39,949 nucleotides of DNA, taken from assembly GCA_030601865.1 (NCBI GenBank), contig JAUWAW010000006.1, positions 1 to 39,949 on the forward strand, written 5' to 3'. This stretch comes from Candidatus Nealsoniibacteriota bacterium (GTDB lineage: Bacteria; Patescibacteriota; Minisyncoccia; Minisyncoccales; JAUWAW01). This document shows positions 1 through 8,365 of the stretch, piece after piece (the stretch's first letter is position 1; every line of letters begins with the position of its first letter). The position numbers were made by a program, and so were the translations under genes. The notes under the pieces were generated by a model, which had not been told where the DNA came from, ran no database searches, and was given only the letters and a program-made list of their open reading frames with translations.

Positions 1-1
1 A

Positions 2-136
2 ACAGAATATGGTTTCAATAGGGGATTATATAAAGTGGGCAATACAGATGTAATTGTGACCTCAGGGATTGGAATGATAGGCCTTCCTTTTAGGTTTTTG
101 ATTCCACCAGAGATTATTTTTTTGGAAATAAATTGA
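2..136 (+). CDS. Metallophosphoesterase, C-terminal fragment
   Basis: The last 44 codons of a gene that begins outside the window, ending at TGA (134-136). The residues read like the C-terminus of YkuE/YaeI-type calcineurin-like phosphoesterases: a glycine-rich VTSGIG turn, then GLPFRF and a closing IPPEI-x-FLEI strand. In that family the region follows the last metal-binding GHxH motif and closes the beta sandwich. The catalytic part is off the window, so the substrate cannot be judged. The next gene begins 7 nt downstream, suggesting co-transcription. Confidence 0.6.
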   Translation, partial: TEYGFNRGLYKVGNTDVIVTSGIGMIGLPFRFLIPPEIIFLEIN

Positions 137-143
137 AGTAAGA

Positions 144-3026
144 ATGGAGCTTAATCTTGACCAGTTAAACAAAAAGCAAAAACAGGCAGTTAGTTTTGAC
201 GACGGGCCTCTTTTGATTGTGGCTGGCGCCGGCACCGGGAAAACAACAGTTATAGCCCAACGTATTGTCTTTTTACTTTCAGAGACCAAGGCCAGCCCTG
301 AAGAAATTTTGGCGGTAACTTATACCGACAAGGCAGCCGGAGAAATGGAAGAAAGGGTAGATTGGCTGTTAAAGATTGGTTATACAGATATTTGGATATC
401 CACCTTTCATTCGTTTTGCGAAAGAGTGCTAAGGGAAGAGGGGATAGATATTGGGATTTCAACTGATTTTAAAATAGTTGACCAAACCAGTTCCTGGATA
501 CTGGCGAGAAGAAATTTCAATAAGTTTGATTTAAATTATTACAAGCCGCTTGGCAATCCTGCAAAGTTTTTACATGCCCTTTTAGCTCATTTTTCAAGGT
601 GTAAAGATCAAGGTATTTACCCGGAAGATTATTTGGACTATGCAGAGACTTTAAAAACTAATTTAACAGATTTGCCCGAGGGAAGCGAGGAGGAAAGAAT
701 AAAAGAAATCGCTTCTGCCTATCATATTTATCAAAAATTATTGTTAGACAACAATATTCTTGATTTTGGGGATTTAATCAATTACTGCTTAAAACTTTTT
801 CAAAAAAGGCCCCATATTTTAGAAAAATACAGAAAGCAATTTAAATATATTTTAGTAGATGAGTTTCAAGATGCCAACTGGGCCCAATATGAATTGGTAA
901 AGATGCTGGCATTTCCTAAAAATAATTTAACCGTATGTGGAGACCATTTACAGGCCATTTATCGGTTTAGAGGCGCATCTTTTGCCAATATCATACGATT
1001 TAAAAAAGATTTTCCTAAACTCAAAGAAGTTTCTTTAATAAAAAATTATCGCTCAACACAGAATATTTTAGACCTATCTTTTTTGTTTATAAAGGATAAT
1101 AATCCGGGCGCTTCTGAATACTTTCCAGAAAATGATTTAAAATTGTTTTCTCAAAATAAAGAAAAGGGTCTTATTGAGCATTTGCATTTTAGAACCTTGA
1201 GTGATGAAACTCAAGGGGTTGCCAATAAAATAATTGAGCTCTTGAAAACTGACAAATCTTCTACCTTCTCTGATTTTGTCGTTTTAGTTAGGGCTAACGA
1301 CTCGGCCAACGCCTTTTGCAGAACCTTTGAAAGGGCCAACATTCCTTATCAGTTTTTAGCGTCCCGAGGGCTGTATTCAAAGCCCATTGTTCTTGATATT
1401 ATTTCTTACTTTAAATTATTAGATAATTATCGTGAAAGCATCGCCCTCCATAGGGTTTTAAACCTGCCTTTCTTAAAGATTAACAATGAAAGCATTATGA
1501 AGATTAATTATGACGCCAGAAGGAAAGGCAAATCAGTTTTTGAAGTTTTAAAAGAACTTCCCTTGGTTTATGGCATTGACCAAGAATCTGCTAAAAGCAT
1601 TACTTTTCTTTTGGGCTTGATTGAAAGGCATTCTGCTTTGTCAAAAAGCAAAAATGTTTCTGAGATTCTGCTTGGCTTTATGAGGGATTCCGGCTATTTA
1701 AAATTTCTTTTAGACAAAGAAGATCGCGATGCTTTATCTAATTTAACGCAGTTCCATAGGAAGATTAAAGAATTTGAAGAGGGCTCTTTAGACCCTTTGC
1801 TAAAAAGTTTCATGGAACAGCTCAACTTAGAATTGGAGTCCGGCGAGCAAGGTAAATTGGAATTTGATTTGGAACAAGGCCCTGACCTTGTAAGAGTGAT
1901 GACAATTCATGGTTCAAAGGGCCTGGAATTCAAGTATGTTTTTATAGTAAATGCGGTAGACAGAAGATTTCCAACAACAAAAAGAAAAGAAGCCATTGAA
2001 ATTCCCGTTGAATTAATTAAAGAAGAAGCGCCAAAACGGGATGTTCACATTGAAGAGGAAAGACGGCTTTGTTATGTTGCAATGACCAGGGCCAAAAAAG
2101 GATTGTTCTTTACTTCGGCTTCTGATTATGGCGGCCAAAGAAAAAAAAGGCCTTCGCGGTTTTTGAAAGAAATGGGGTTTAAAGAACAAGACGAAAACGT
2201 TTCAAAAGGAAAAAGAATAGACGCAAAAGAAAAGAAGGCATTAAGCTTCATCCTGCCCTCCCATTTTTCTTTTTCGCAAATCGCAACTTTTTCCAGGTGC
2301 CCTTTACAGTATAAATACGCTTACCTTTTTAAGGTGCCGGTTGAGGGAAAGGCGGTTTTTTCTTTTGGCCAGACCATGCATGCAACCCTTTATGAATTTG
2401 TTAAAAGGGCCAAAAGTCCGAAAACAAAGCAAAAAGATTTATTCGGTCAGGAAAAAGAGAAAAAAGGAATTTCTCTTGAGGAGTTAAATGAAATTTTTGA
2501 AAAAAAATGGATTGATGAATGGTATGAGGATAAAAACCAGCAAAAAGAGTATCATAAGTTAGGAAAAAACATTATCAAAAGCTTTTATGAAGATTTTCAA
2601 GAAGAATCGCCTGATATTTTAAAAATTAAAGGGGAATTAGCCCTGGAATTGCCTTTTAGATTAAAAATAGGGGACTATACTATTTTAGGGAGAATTGATA
2701 GAATAGACAAAGTGGAGGGAGGAGTGAGGATAATTGACTACAAAACAGGCAAAGCAAAGGAAAAACTCTATCCTGGCGACAAACAGCAGCTTTTAATATA
2801 TCAAATAGCCCTTGAAGAGGTTTTTAAGCTAAACCCCGTTGAATTGAGCTATCATTATTTAGAGAAAGGCAAAAAGGTTTCTTTTTTGGGCTCTGGACAA
2901 GAAAAGGAAAAACAAAAGCAAGAGGTTTTAGAAAAGATTGACGAGATAAAGAAAAGTGATTTTAACGCCATGCCGGGGTTTCACTGCCAGTTTTGCGACT
3001 TTAAGGGTATTTGTGATTATGCTTAG
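144..3026 (+). CDS. UvrD/PcrA-type SF1 helicase with C-terminal PD-(D/E)XK (AddB-like) nuclease domain
   Basis: A 960-residue ATP-dependent 3'-5' DNA helicase fused to a nuclease, expected to act in recombinational or excision repair in the cytoplasm. Seen: Q motif (LNKKQKQAV, about residues 8-16), Walker A AGAGTGKT (27-34), motif II VDEFQDAN, motif III with GDHLQAIYRFRGA, motif IV with KNYRSTQNI, motif V MTIHGSKGLEF and motif VI EERRLCYVAMTRAK. After about residue 710 a RecB/AddB-type nuclease follows: a first Cys in SRCPLQYKYAY, GRIDRID, DYKTGK, and a terminal Cys cluster (C-x2-C-x5-C). The four cysteines match the iron-sulfur staple of AddB-type nucleases. No SD precedes the ATG. It is a single-chain relative of AddAB or of UvrD-nuclease fusions; which one it replaces is unknown. 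Confidence 0.9.
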   Translation: MELNLDQLNKKQKQAVSFDDGPLLIVAGAGTGKTTVIAQRIVFLLSETKASPEEILAVTYTDKAAGEMEERVDWLLKIGYTDIWISTFHSFCERVLREEGIDIGISTDFKIVDQTSSWILARRNFNKFDLNYYKPLGNPAKFLHALLAHFSRCKDQGIYPEDYLDYAETLKTNLTDLPEGSEEERIKEIASAYHIYQKLLLDNNILDFGDLINYCLKLFQKRPHILEKYRKQFKYILVDEFQDANWAQYELVKMLAFPKNNLTVCGDHLQAIYRFRGASFANIIRFKKDFPKLKEVSLIKNYRSTQNILDLSFLFIKDNNPGASEYFPENDLKLFSQNKEKGLIEHLHFRTLSDETQGVANKIIELLKTDKSSTFSDFVVLVRANDSANAFCRTFERANIPYQFLASRGLYSKPIVLDIISYFKLLDNYRESIALHRVLNLPFLKINNESIMKINYDARRKGKSVFEVLKELPLVYGIDQESAKSITFLLGLIERHSALSKSKNVSEILLGFMRDSGYLKFLLDKEDRDALSNLTQFHRKIKEFEEGSLDPLLKSFMEQLNLELESGEQGKLEFDLEQGPDLVRVMTIHGSKGLEFKYVFIVNAVDRRFPTTKRKEAIEIPVELIKEEAPKRDVHIEEERRLCYVAMTRAKKGLFFTSASDYGGQRKKRPSRFLKEMGFKEQDENVSKGKRIDAKEKKALSFILPSHFSFSQIATFSRCPLQYKYAYLFKVPVEGKAVFSFGQTMHATLYEFVKRAKSPKTKQKDLFGQEKEKKGISLEELNEIFEKKWIDEWYEDKNQQKEYHKLGKNIIKSFYEDFQEESPDILKIKGELALELPFRLKIGDYTILGRIDRIDKVEGGVRIIDYKTGKAKEKLYPGDKQQLLIYQIALEEVFKLNPVELSYHYLEKGKKVSFLGSGQEKEKQKQEVLEKIDEIKKSDFNAMPGFHCQFCDFKGICDYA

Positions 3027-3057
3027 ATATGTAATCTTGTAATTATAATCTTGAATT

Positions 3058-4650
3058 ATGCAAAATTGTAAAATTGGTTTTGACAACAACAAGTTTTTGA
3101 GAGAGCAGGCAGAACATATTTTTGAAAGAGTAGAGAAATTCGGAGGAAAGCTTTATCTGGAAATTGGAGGCAAAATAATGCACGATTATCATGCTTCAAG
3201 AGTTCTGCCCGGTTTTGACCCGGATGTTAAGATGCGCCTTTTGCAAGAGTTGAAAGATAAAGCCGACATTATTTTGTGCTTGCATGCCAACGATATCAAG
3301 GGTCGCACCATAAGGGGCGACTTCGGCATTACTTCCGACCTTTACCTTTTAAAAATGATTGACGATTTAAGGAGCTGGGACATTGATGTTTCTGCAGTTG
3401 TCATAACCCGTTTTCAGCAACAAGAAGCGGCTGAGATATTTAAGAACAAACTGGAAAGGCGGGGCATTAAAGTTTACACGCATAAAATAATGGAGGGCTA
3501 TCCGAATTTGGTTGATAAGATTGTAAGCGACAAGGGCTTTGGTCTGAACCTTTATATTGAAACCCAAAAGCCGCTGGTTATTGTGGCAGCGCCTGCCCCG
3601 GACAGCGGAAAACTGGCGACCTGCCTTTCACAGATTTACCACGATTACAAAAAAGGGATTAAATCGGGCTATGCAAAGTTTGAGACATTTCCAGTGTGGA
3701 ACCTGCCTTTGAAGCACCCTGTAAATATGGCTTACGAGGCATCAACCGCTGACATAGGCGATGTGAATCTTATTGACCCTTTCCATCTTGAAGCATACGG
3801 CAAAACAGCTGTTAATTACAACCGTGACGTTGAAATTTTTCCGGTTATTAAAAAGATTTTGCAAAAAATCAGCGCTGGCAGAGAGGTTTACAATTCGCCA
3901 ACTGATATGGGCGTGAACCGCGTGGGTTTTGCTGTTATAAACGACAACATTATTAAAGAAACATCAAGACAGGAAATAATCAGGCGGTTTTTCCGCTACT
4001 CCTGCGAATACGTAAAGGGTATAGGCGAAAAGGAAACGGTTGACAGGGTAAAACTTTTAATGGAGGAATTAAACATAATTCCTGAAAACAGGGCAGTGGT
4101 AAAACCAGCCCGAGCTGCGGCTGAAGAAGCAAAAATAAAAAAGAAAGGGCACAAAGGCGTTTTTTCAGGAGCTGCCATACAACTTGAAAACGGCAGGATA
4201 ATAACTGGTAAAAACTCTGCTTTAATGCACGCCAGCGTGAGTTTGTTTCTTAATACAATTAAAACCTTGGCTGACATTCCTGACAAAATTCATCTTTTGT
4301 CGCCTCAAATTATTAATTCAATCAGTAAGTTCAAAGGCAGTGTTTCCGGTGTTAAAAACTTAACCCAGTTAAATAATTTCGCCAAAGGCGAAATTGCTGT
4401 GGAACAGCATTTAACCGGGTTAAGTTTAAACCTTGAAGAGGCCTTAATCGCTTTGAGCATAACTGCTTCTACCAGTTCTGCTGTTGAAGTGGCTATGAGC
4501 AAAATAAAACAGTTAAAGGGCTGTGAAGTGCATTTAACCCATATTCCAAAGCCCGGCGATGAAAACAGCTGGCGAAAACTACAAGTCAATTTGACAAGCG
4601 ACCCTCAGTTTTCTTCAAAAGTTCTGTATGTCCGGCAGGATTCGAACTAG
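3058..4650 (+). CDS. DUF1846 family protein with an in-frame palindromic insertion
   Basis: A 530-residue member of the DUF1846 family (conserved bacterial proteins, known fold, function not firmly established). The N-terminus (IGFDNNKFLREQA, LEIGGKIMHDYHASRVLPGFDPD) and the C-terminal EALIALSITAS-KLKGCEVH region are typical. Compared with what I know of the family, extra residues lie between VSGVKN and LNLEEALIALSI. They are encoded by a cloverleaf palindrome (4358-4425) shared with the RRM leader and uvrB. The last codons and the TAG stop fall within the left arm of a second, larger inverted repeat (4628-4961), so the C-terminal tail may itself be repeat-derived. No SD; the ATG is 31 nt after the helicase stop, so the two may be one operon. 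Confidence 0.88.
   Translation: MQNCKIGFDNNKFLREQAEHIFERVEKFGGKLYLEIGGKIMHDYHASRVLPGFDPDVKMRLLQELKDKADIILCLHANDIKGRTIRGDFGITSDLYLLKMIDDLRSWDIDVSAVVITRFQQQEAAEIFKNKLERRGIKVYTHKIMEGYPNLVDKIVSDKGFGLNLYIETQKPLVIVAAPAPDSGKLATCLSQIYHDYKKGIKSGYAKFETFPVWNLPLKHPVNMAYEASTADIGDVNLIDPFHLEAYGKTAVNYNRDVEIFPVIKKILQKISAGREVYNSPTDMGVNRVGFAVINDNIIKETSRQEIIRRFFRYSCEYVKGIGEKETVDRVKLLMEELNIIPENRAVVKPARAAAEEAKIKKKGHKGVFSGAAIQLENGRIITGKNSALMHASVSLFLNTIKTLADIPDKIHLLSPQIINSISKFKGSVSGVKNLTQLNNFAKGEIAVEQHLTGLSLNLEEALIALSITASTSSAVEVAMSKIKQLKGCEVHLTHIPKPGDENSWRKLQVNLTSDPQFSSKVLYVRQDSN
4358..4425. repeat. Cloverleaf palindromic element, family A, copy 1 (inside DUF1846 gene)
   Basis: Outer arms 4358-4374 and 4409-4425 pair over 17 positions with one mismatch. 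They enclose a 21-nt hairpin (4375-4395, 9-bp stem, AAA loop) followed by a 13-nt hairpin (4396-4408, 5-bp stem, GGA loop). The order long-then-short is the reverse of the copies at 11396 and 25309, so this copy is inverted relative to them. It is read in-frame without a stop and adds about 22 residues to DUF1846. Confidence 0.9.
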
Positions 4651-4961
4651 CATCAATTTAGCGGAGCCAATTTGAACCATATTCAAGACGCGAGGAGTGA
4701 AGTGTGTTATCTACACACGAGCGACGAGCAACGTAGAAGATGGTTCAAATTGGCCCGCCCCAAGGGAAGCAGGAAAATAGGCCAATTTCTTCGTTACTCC
4801 TCCTCGAAGTGTGTATCCACACTCCTTCGTCGTCGTGCCTTGAACTTGACCTAATTCAAGATTATGTGATTATTCCTTAACGAATCAAGGTTCTCGAGCG
4901 AAGCGAGAGGTTCTTATTTTCCTGCTTCTAAAGCTGATGATAGTTCGAATCCTGTCGGACT
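4628..4961. repeat. Large nested inverted repeat with tRNA T-arm-like ends
   Basis: The ends (about 4632-4656 and 4936-4961) are imperfect inverted copies containing GGATTCGAACTA and TAGTTCGAATCC, which resemble a tRNA T-arm but do not form a proper 5-bp T-stem. Inside, 4669-4683 and 4740-4754 are perfect 15-nt inverted repeats. AAGCAGGAAAA near 4768 pairs with TTTTCCTGCTT near 4918, and GA-rich/TC-rich stretches at 4690-4735 and 4795-4840 are roughly complementary. The whole 330 bp could fold into a branched structure. A short open frame at 4672-4854 runs through it with no SD and is best read as a by-product of the repeat. I see no other gene here. Confidence 0.75.
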
Positions 4962-4982
4962 TAAGACATAATTTTTGAGAAT

Positions 4983-5227
4983 ATGTTAAGAAGTAATCTA
5001 AAACAAAAAAGAAATCCTTTACTGATTGCGATAATTGCAACAATTTCGTTTTTTATTGCTTTTTCGCTGGTAAAAAATACTTTCGGCGCGGACAATTTGA
5101 CGTAATAGAATCATTATTTGGCGCTTTAGTGTTTTTTGTTGTCTATTTCTTATTGCAGAGTTATTTAAATAAGAGAGCAGAAAGAAAAAAGCAAAAAAAC
5201 GAAGCACAAACCTATAACCATAAATAA
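4983..5227 (+). pseudogene. Small membrane protein with a frame break at an A-run (two-TM protein if joined)
   Basis: From ATG 4983 a 40-residue frame has one hydrophobic helix (LLIAIIATISFFIAFSLV) and stops at TAA 5103-5105. A second frame overlaps it and runs to TAA 5225-5227 with another helix (LFGALVFFVVYFLLQSYL) and a Lys-rich tail. The two frames meet near GTAAAAAAT (about 5068-5080). The heptamer A AAA AAT has the shape of a -1 slippery site, so the pair could be one protein made by programmed frameshifting, a single-base error, or a decayed gene. The downstream DUF4846 frame overlaps the end of the second piece by 8 nt, suggesting translational coupling. Function unknown. Confidence 0.5.
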
Positions 5228-6134
5228 AAAAATCAAAATTCCGATTCTCATTTTAGCAATATTTTTAGTAATATTTTTTGTTCTTTTAACATTTTACTTT
5301 TACAAACTTTCATATTGGAAAACAGAAAATATTTCTTTTTGCGCTGAAAATTGCGGCTTTGATGGAAATCCTTATTTTTGGCTGGAAAATTATAATTCAG
5401 AAAATTCGCTTTGTCATAAGACCGTTCCTCCTTATGGATATAAAAGAGTGCGTTTAGAGAAAAATTCTTTTGAGGAGTGGCTTCGATATCTTCCTTTAAA
5501 ACAGGGAAATCCGGCAATTGTTTTGCATAATGGTAAAATGGCTTATCAATTGCCCCATATCGGGATAGTAGATATTGATATTGGAGAAAAAAATCTTCAG
5601 CAATGCGCTGATGCTATAATTCGACTTCGCGCAGAATATTTATTTACTAAAAAAGAATACGAACAAATTCATTTTAATTTTGTTAGTGGTTTTGCCGCTT
5701 CTTATTTGAAATGGAGAGATGGCTTTCGGCCATTGGTAATTAGTGATTTTGTAAAAGAAGCAAAAACTGCTGTTTTTGACGATTCTTGGAAAGGTTTTCG
5801 CGAATACTTAAATATGGTTTTTAATTATGCCAATACTTTTTCTTTAGAACAAGAATTAATTCCGGTAGAAAATCTTAATGATGTCAAAGTAGGAGATGTT
5901 TTTATTTCTGGAGGATTCCCAGGACACGCTGAAATTATTGTTGATATGGCTGAGAATCAGGAAGGTAATAAAGTGTTTCTTCTTGCCCAAAGCAATAGGC
6001 CCGCCCAAGACATTCATATTTCCAAGAATTTAGATAATTTTCAGTTAGGCGCTTGGTATTGTATGGATTTTGGCGAGGTCTTGGATACCCCTGGTTGGGC
6101 GTTTAAGAAAACCGAAATTAGAAGATTTAGATAA
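5220..6134 (+). CDS. DUF4846 domain protein, membrane-anchored
   Basis: The C-terminal two thirds match DUF4846: FNFVSGFAASYLKWRDGFRP, then GDVFISGGFPGHAEIIVDMA, FLLAQSNRPAQDIHI and GAWYCMDFG. The function of the domain is not settled. The first ATG/GTG in frame is the GTG at 5448, but the open frame extends upstream through a clear membrane anchor (IPILILAIFLVIFFVLLTFY) and the conserved CAENCGFDGNP-YFW segment, which belong to the protein. The best-placed start is an ATA codon at 5220 (then NKKIKIPILIL), overlapping the previous gene by 8 nt. That means either a rare ATA start or a start codon lost by mutation. About 304 residues from 5220. Predicted to face outside the membrane. Confidence 0.75.
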   Translation: MNKKIKIPILILAIFLVIFFVLLTFYFYKLSYWKTENISFCAENCGFDGNPYFWLENYNSENSLCHKTVPPYGYKRVRLEKNSFEEWLRYLPLKQGNPAIVLHNGKMAYQLPHIGIVDIDIGEKNLQQCADAIIRLRAEYLFTKKEYEQIHFNFVSGFAASYLKWRDGFRPLVISDFVKEAKTAVFDDSWKGFREYLNMVFNYANTFSLEQELIPVENLNDVKVGDVFISGGFPGHAEIIVDMAENQEGNKVFLLAQSNRPAQDIHISKNLDNFQLGAWYCMDFGEVLDTPGWAFKKTEIRRFR

Positions 6135-6138
6135 TAAA

Positions 6139-6317
6139 ATGAGAATCACTTATAAAATTTTAATAATTTGTGTTTGTGGTATTTTAATGTTTATTGCTGG
6201 ATTTTTTGTAGCCAATCAAATGTGCCCGGCGTCCATTACTGATACACCCCTTTAGAAGAATTTCTCAAAGATCTTAATTTTGTCTACTCTTGGTATGACA
6301 TTTCTACTTTGCTTTGA
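6139..6317 (+). pseudogene. Small membrane protein, interrupted by a frame break
   Basis: The ATG at 6139 opens a 38-residue frame with one membrane helix (ILIICVCGILMFIAGFFVANQ) ending at TAG 6253-6255. One base shift at the CCCC/TTT run near 6246 restores an open frame continuing PLEEFLKDLNFVYSWYDISTLL to TGA 6315-6317, which reads like natural protein. The likely original product is about 59 residues. Its end abuts the first copy of the 6.3-8.3 kb repeat, which may have truncated it. It lies 4 nt after the DUF4846 gene. Function unknown. Confidence 0.45.
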
Positions 6318-6486
6318 CAGGGGATAACTAAGAGATTGTTAGTAGGACAAACGGTAGGACATCCAAAAGAAAAAGGCGGTGTTTAAAACATTTACACCAC
6401 CTTGGTTGGAGAAGGCGCAGGGAACTGGGCTGGGCTTCCCCAGGCTCAAAGAACTATGTATGTTGACATCCGATGTCAACAGGATT
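6310..6486 (-). repeat. Long intergenic repeat, copy A (contains minus-strand terminator)
   Basis: This is the first of three near-identical copies (also 7232-7408 and 8157-8305), each lying just 3' of a minus-strand gene. It holds a hairpin (AAGGTGGTG...CACCGCCTT type, about 6374-6406) followed on the minus strand by a T-rich run, so it is a rho-independent terminator. Further on lie a GC-rich block and a near-perfect palindrome (TGTTGACAT-CCG-ATGTCAACA, 6461-6481). Confidence 0.85.
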
Positions 6487-6492
6487 AACTAA

Positions 6493-7074
6493 CTATTTCA
6501 AGCCAAAGTGAACTCGCGCTTTTCTTTCTGACTCGTTGATTAATGCTCTGACAACTTTAAAGTTGTCATGGCTATGTGCACGCTCAAAGATACTGGGCAC
6601 AAAAAATAGTTCACGCTCAGTGATATACTCTGGAAACATTCTTTCTATGTTTCTCATGTATATACTCCCCATGCCAAGACGTTCATGCTTGAGAACACGA
6701 TAGCTGTCTGGTGTTTTTTCAATTGTAAGCACAACTGGTGTGCTTTTGCCTGATTCTTCTTTTAATTTACCGTCTTCTACAAGATATTCACCACATGTTG
6801 CCCATAGATACTCAGTAACTATTTCCCCAACCTGCTCGCTACCCATTACTGTATGAGCGCAAAACACCTGTCCGCCAAAATTTGCTGTCTGCATATATTC
6901 TGCCATGTAGTCGTTCTTAATCTTACAACGAATATCTAAGCTATCAAGACATATTGAACCATCAAACTTCTGCATCACTTCAATATACCTCTTCCGTAAA
7001 CTAATCGTAACCAGACTCGCTGTAACTAATACTCCTATTATAATCAATAAAGTCAATTTCTTGGATTTTTTCAT
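6493..7074 (-). CDS. Secreted or membrane-anchored protein of unknown function
   Basis: The start is placed at ATG 7074 (MKKSKKLTLLIIIGVLVTAS), which gives a classic N-terminal signal or anchor helix; the frame upstream crosses promoter-like and terminator-like sequence. The product has 193 residues. The mature part has several Cys (SICLDSLDIRC, FCAHTV, ATCGEYL) and a segment GKSTPVVLTIEKTPDSYRVLKHERLGMGS. This resembles a widespread uncharacterised secreted domain with a ...PV.LTI...Y.V..H....G. pattern, but I cannot name a family. No SD. An AT-rich stretch upstream contains a TATAAT (minus strand, near 7112). Downstream it ends in repeat copy A, which supplies the terminator. Confidence 0.65.
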   Translation of the reverse strand: MKKSKKLTLLIIIGVLVTASLVTISLRKRYIEVMQKFDGSICLDSLDIRCKIKNDYMAEYMQTANFGGQVFCAHTVMGSEQVGEIVTEYLWATCGEYLVEDGKLKEESGKSTPVVLTIEKTPDSYRVLKHERLGMGSIYMRNIERMFPEYITERELFFVPSIFERAHSHDNFKVVRALINESERKARVHFGLK

Positions 7075-7137
7075 GGCAGTTTTTATGCTAGTTATAGTAT
7101 ACACAAATATTATAGTGTACACAAACATTAGAAAAAG

Positions 7138-7216
7138 GAAAGGGCAGATTATGACTATGGTCTGCCCTAACCTATTGGAAACGACGGAGGGCTGCCCTTC
7201 GTCGTTTTTTAAATCC
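7138..7216. terminator. Two hairpins upstream of the 6493-7074 gene
   Basis: The first hairpin, 7139-7167 (AGGGCAGA...TCTGCCCT), is followed on the minus strand by TTCCTTTTTC. The same sequence recurs at 8020-8046. A second hairpin at about 7178-7211 (AACGACG...CGTCGTT) is followed by TTTTTT on the plus strand and resembles the one at 11056-11085. Both look like rho-independent terminators that insulate the cassette-like genes. Confidence 0.55.
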
Positions 7217-7231
7217 ATAAAAGGTCATTTT

Positions 7232-7408
7232 TGCTTTGACAGGAGATAACTAAGAGGTTGTTAGTAGGACAAACGGTGGGACATCCAAAAGAAAAAGGCG
7301 GTGTTTAAAACATTTGCACCGCCTTAGTTGAAAAGAGCGCAGGGAACCGGGCTGGGCTTCCCCACACTCAAAGAACTATGTGTGTTGACATCCGATGTCA
7401 ACAGGATT
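7232..7408 (-). repeat. Long intergenic repeat, copy B (contains minus-strand terminator)
   Basis: It is about 90% identical by eye to copy A. The terminator stem is AAGGCGGTG (7295-7303) with CACCGCCTT (7317-7325), followed on the minus strand by TTTTTCTTTT. It ends with the palindrome around 7383-7403, 14 bp before the stop codon of the next minus-strand gene. Confidence 0.85.
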
Positions 7409-7421
7409 GAAAAGACTAATT

Positions 7422-7916
7422 TCATTCAGGATGTTCTTTCATATACTCATCTATGTCCAATATGGCCTCATCTTCAGGTACGGGATTTCTAGCCTCTCCT
7501 ATTACTAGATAAAACTTACCATCAACAAATCCATCAGTCTCAATTATTTCATCAAAAGGAAGTTCTGTTCCTTTTGGGGTAATCATCTTACCAGTAATGT
7601 GTGCATTAACTCTAGCTGGTAAGAACTCTGGATATGCTTTTTTGTAAGTGACAGTGATATCCTTGAATTCATTACCACCTAATTCATCTATCTTGGCTCT
7701 AATCTCGTTGTCTGCTTTGAAGAGAGGATGTACAATACGACTAATCTTTTTAGCATTTCGTTGAGTTAAGCCTTCAAGATAGGTTGCTACGACCTCTTCT
7801 TTTGATGCTTTGCCATGTGTTATCCAGGACCATTTTCCTTGTTCTTTTGTGTACAAACAGAGCCCTCCGATAAGAGATACAAAAATGATAATTAGAATAA
7901 TAATTTTTTTAGACAT
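7422..7916 (-). CDS. Membrane-anchored paralogue 1, NTF2-like in outline
   Basis: The product has 164 residues from ATG 7916 (MSKKIIILIIIFVSLIGGL). An SD-like GGAG lies 9 nt upstream of this ATG but too close to the alternative ATG at 7922. One N-terminal helix is followed by a soluble domain: SKEEVVATYLEGLTQRN, KISRIVHP, IDELGGNEF, ITVTY, HITGKMITPKGTELPF, and DGKFYLVIGEAR. The pattern (helix with YLEGL, HP, then beta strands ending GKFYLVIGE) suggests a SnoaL/DUF4878-like NTF2 fold, but this is inference. It is a paralogue of 8366-8917 with the same leader hairpin. No enzyme residues are recognisable. Confidence 0.7.
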   Translation of the reverse strand: MSKKIIILIIIFVSLIGGLCLYTKEQGKWSWITHGKASKEEVVATYLEGLTQRNAKKISRIVHPLFKADNEIRAKIDELGGNEFKDITVTYKKAYPEFLPARVNAHITGKMITPKGTELPFDEIIETDGFVDGKFYLVIGEARNPVPEDEAILDIDEYMKEHPE

Positions 7917-7950
7917 AATCATAAGCTCCATTGGCAAGCTACCTAAAATA

Positions 7951-7980
7951 GTTGGTGACCAAGAACCTTTCTTGGCCAAC
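7951..7980 (-). promoter_or_regulatory. Leader hairpin of paralogue 1
   Basis: GTTGG-TGA-CCAAGA pairs with TCTTGG-CCAAC, just downstream of a minus-strand TATAAT (7982-7987), so it would lie at the very 5' end of the mRNA. The matching hairpin stands upstream of the paralogue (8953-8985). It may stabilise or regulate the transcript. Confidence 0.45.
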
Positions 7981-8119
7981 CATTATATTAGATAGTATAC
8001 ACAAACATTAGAAAAAGGAAAGGGCAGATTATGACTATGGTCTGCCGTATATGAAGATTGAGGTTCCTCAATTCAATTAAGTTTTATCCTTGTTGTTTAA
8101 CGTGGTGAGTCACACGAAG

Positions 8120-8144
8120 GTGTTTAATCCTTCGGATTAAACAC
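8120..8144. repeat. Perfect 11-bp hairpin with TTC loop
   Basis: GTGTTTAATCC-TTC-GGATTAAACAC lies in the gap between the two paralogue cassettes, upstream of repeat copy C. The C-UUCG-G core would form a stable tetraloop. No T-run follows on either strand; role unknown. Confidence 0.6.
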
Positions 8145-8156
8145 AATTAAACACAA

Positions 8157-8305
8157 GTTAGTAGGACAAACGGTAGGACATCCAAAAGAAAAAGGCGGTG
8201 CTTAAAACATTTACACCACCTTGGTTGGAAAGGGCGCAGGGAACTGGGCTGGGCTTCCCCACGCTCAAAGAACTATGTATGTTGACATCCGATGCCAACA
8301 GGATT
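8157..8305 (-). repeat. Long intergenic repeat, copy C (contains minus-strand terminator)
   Basis: It is shorter at its left end than copies A and B (it begins at GTTAGTAGGAC) and otherwise nearly identical, including the terminator hairpin (about 8194-8222) and the terminal TGTTGACAT palindrome. It lies 60 bp 3' of the 8366-8917 gene. Confidence 0.85.
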
Positions 8306-8365
8306 ATAGTGTTGGCACCCATATATCTTCTATGGATAAATCCTCTTGTAGGCAAAAGGCTAATT

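Noticed and set aside
4672-4854. 60-codon open frame in the nested inverted repeat
   Set aside because: No SD, protein-unlike composition, and the frame is explained by the repeat structure.
4935-4962. Possible tRNA (TTCGAAT T-loop)
   Set aside because: The flanking 5-nt segments do not pair as a T-stem, and no anticodon or acceptor arms could be drawn on either strand.
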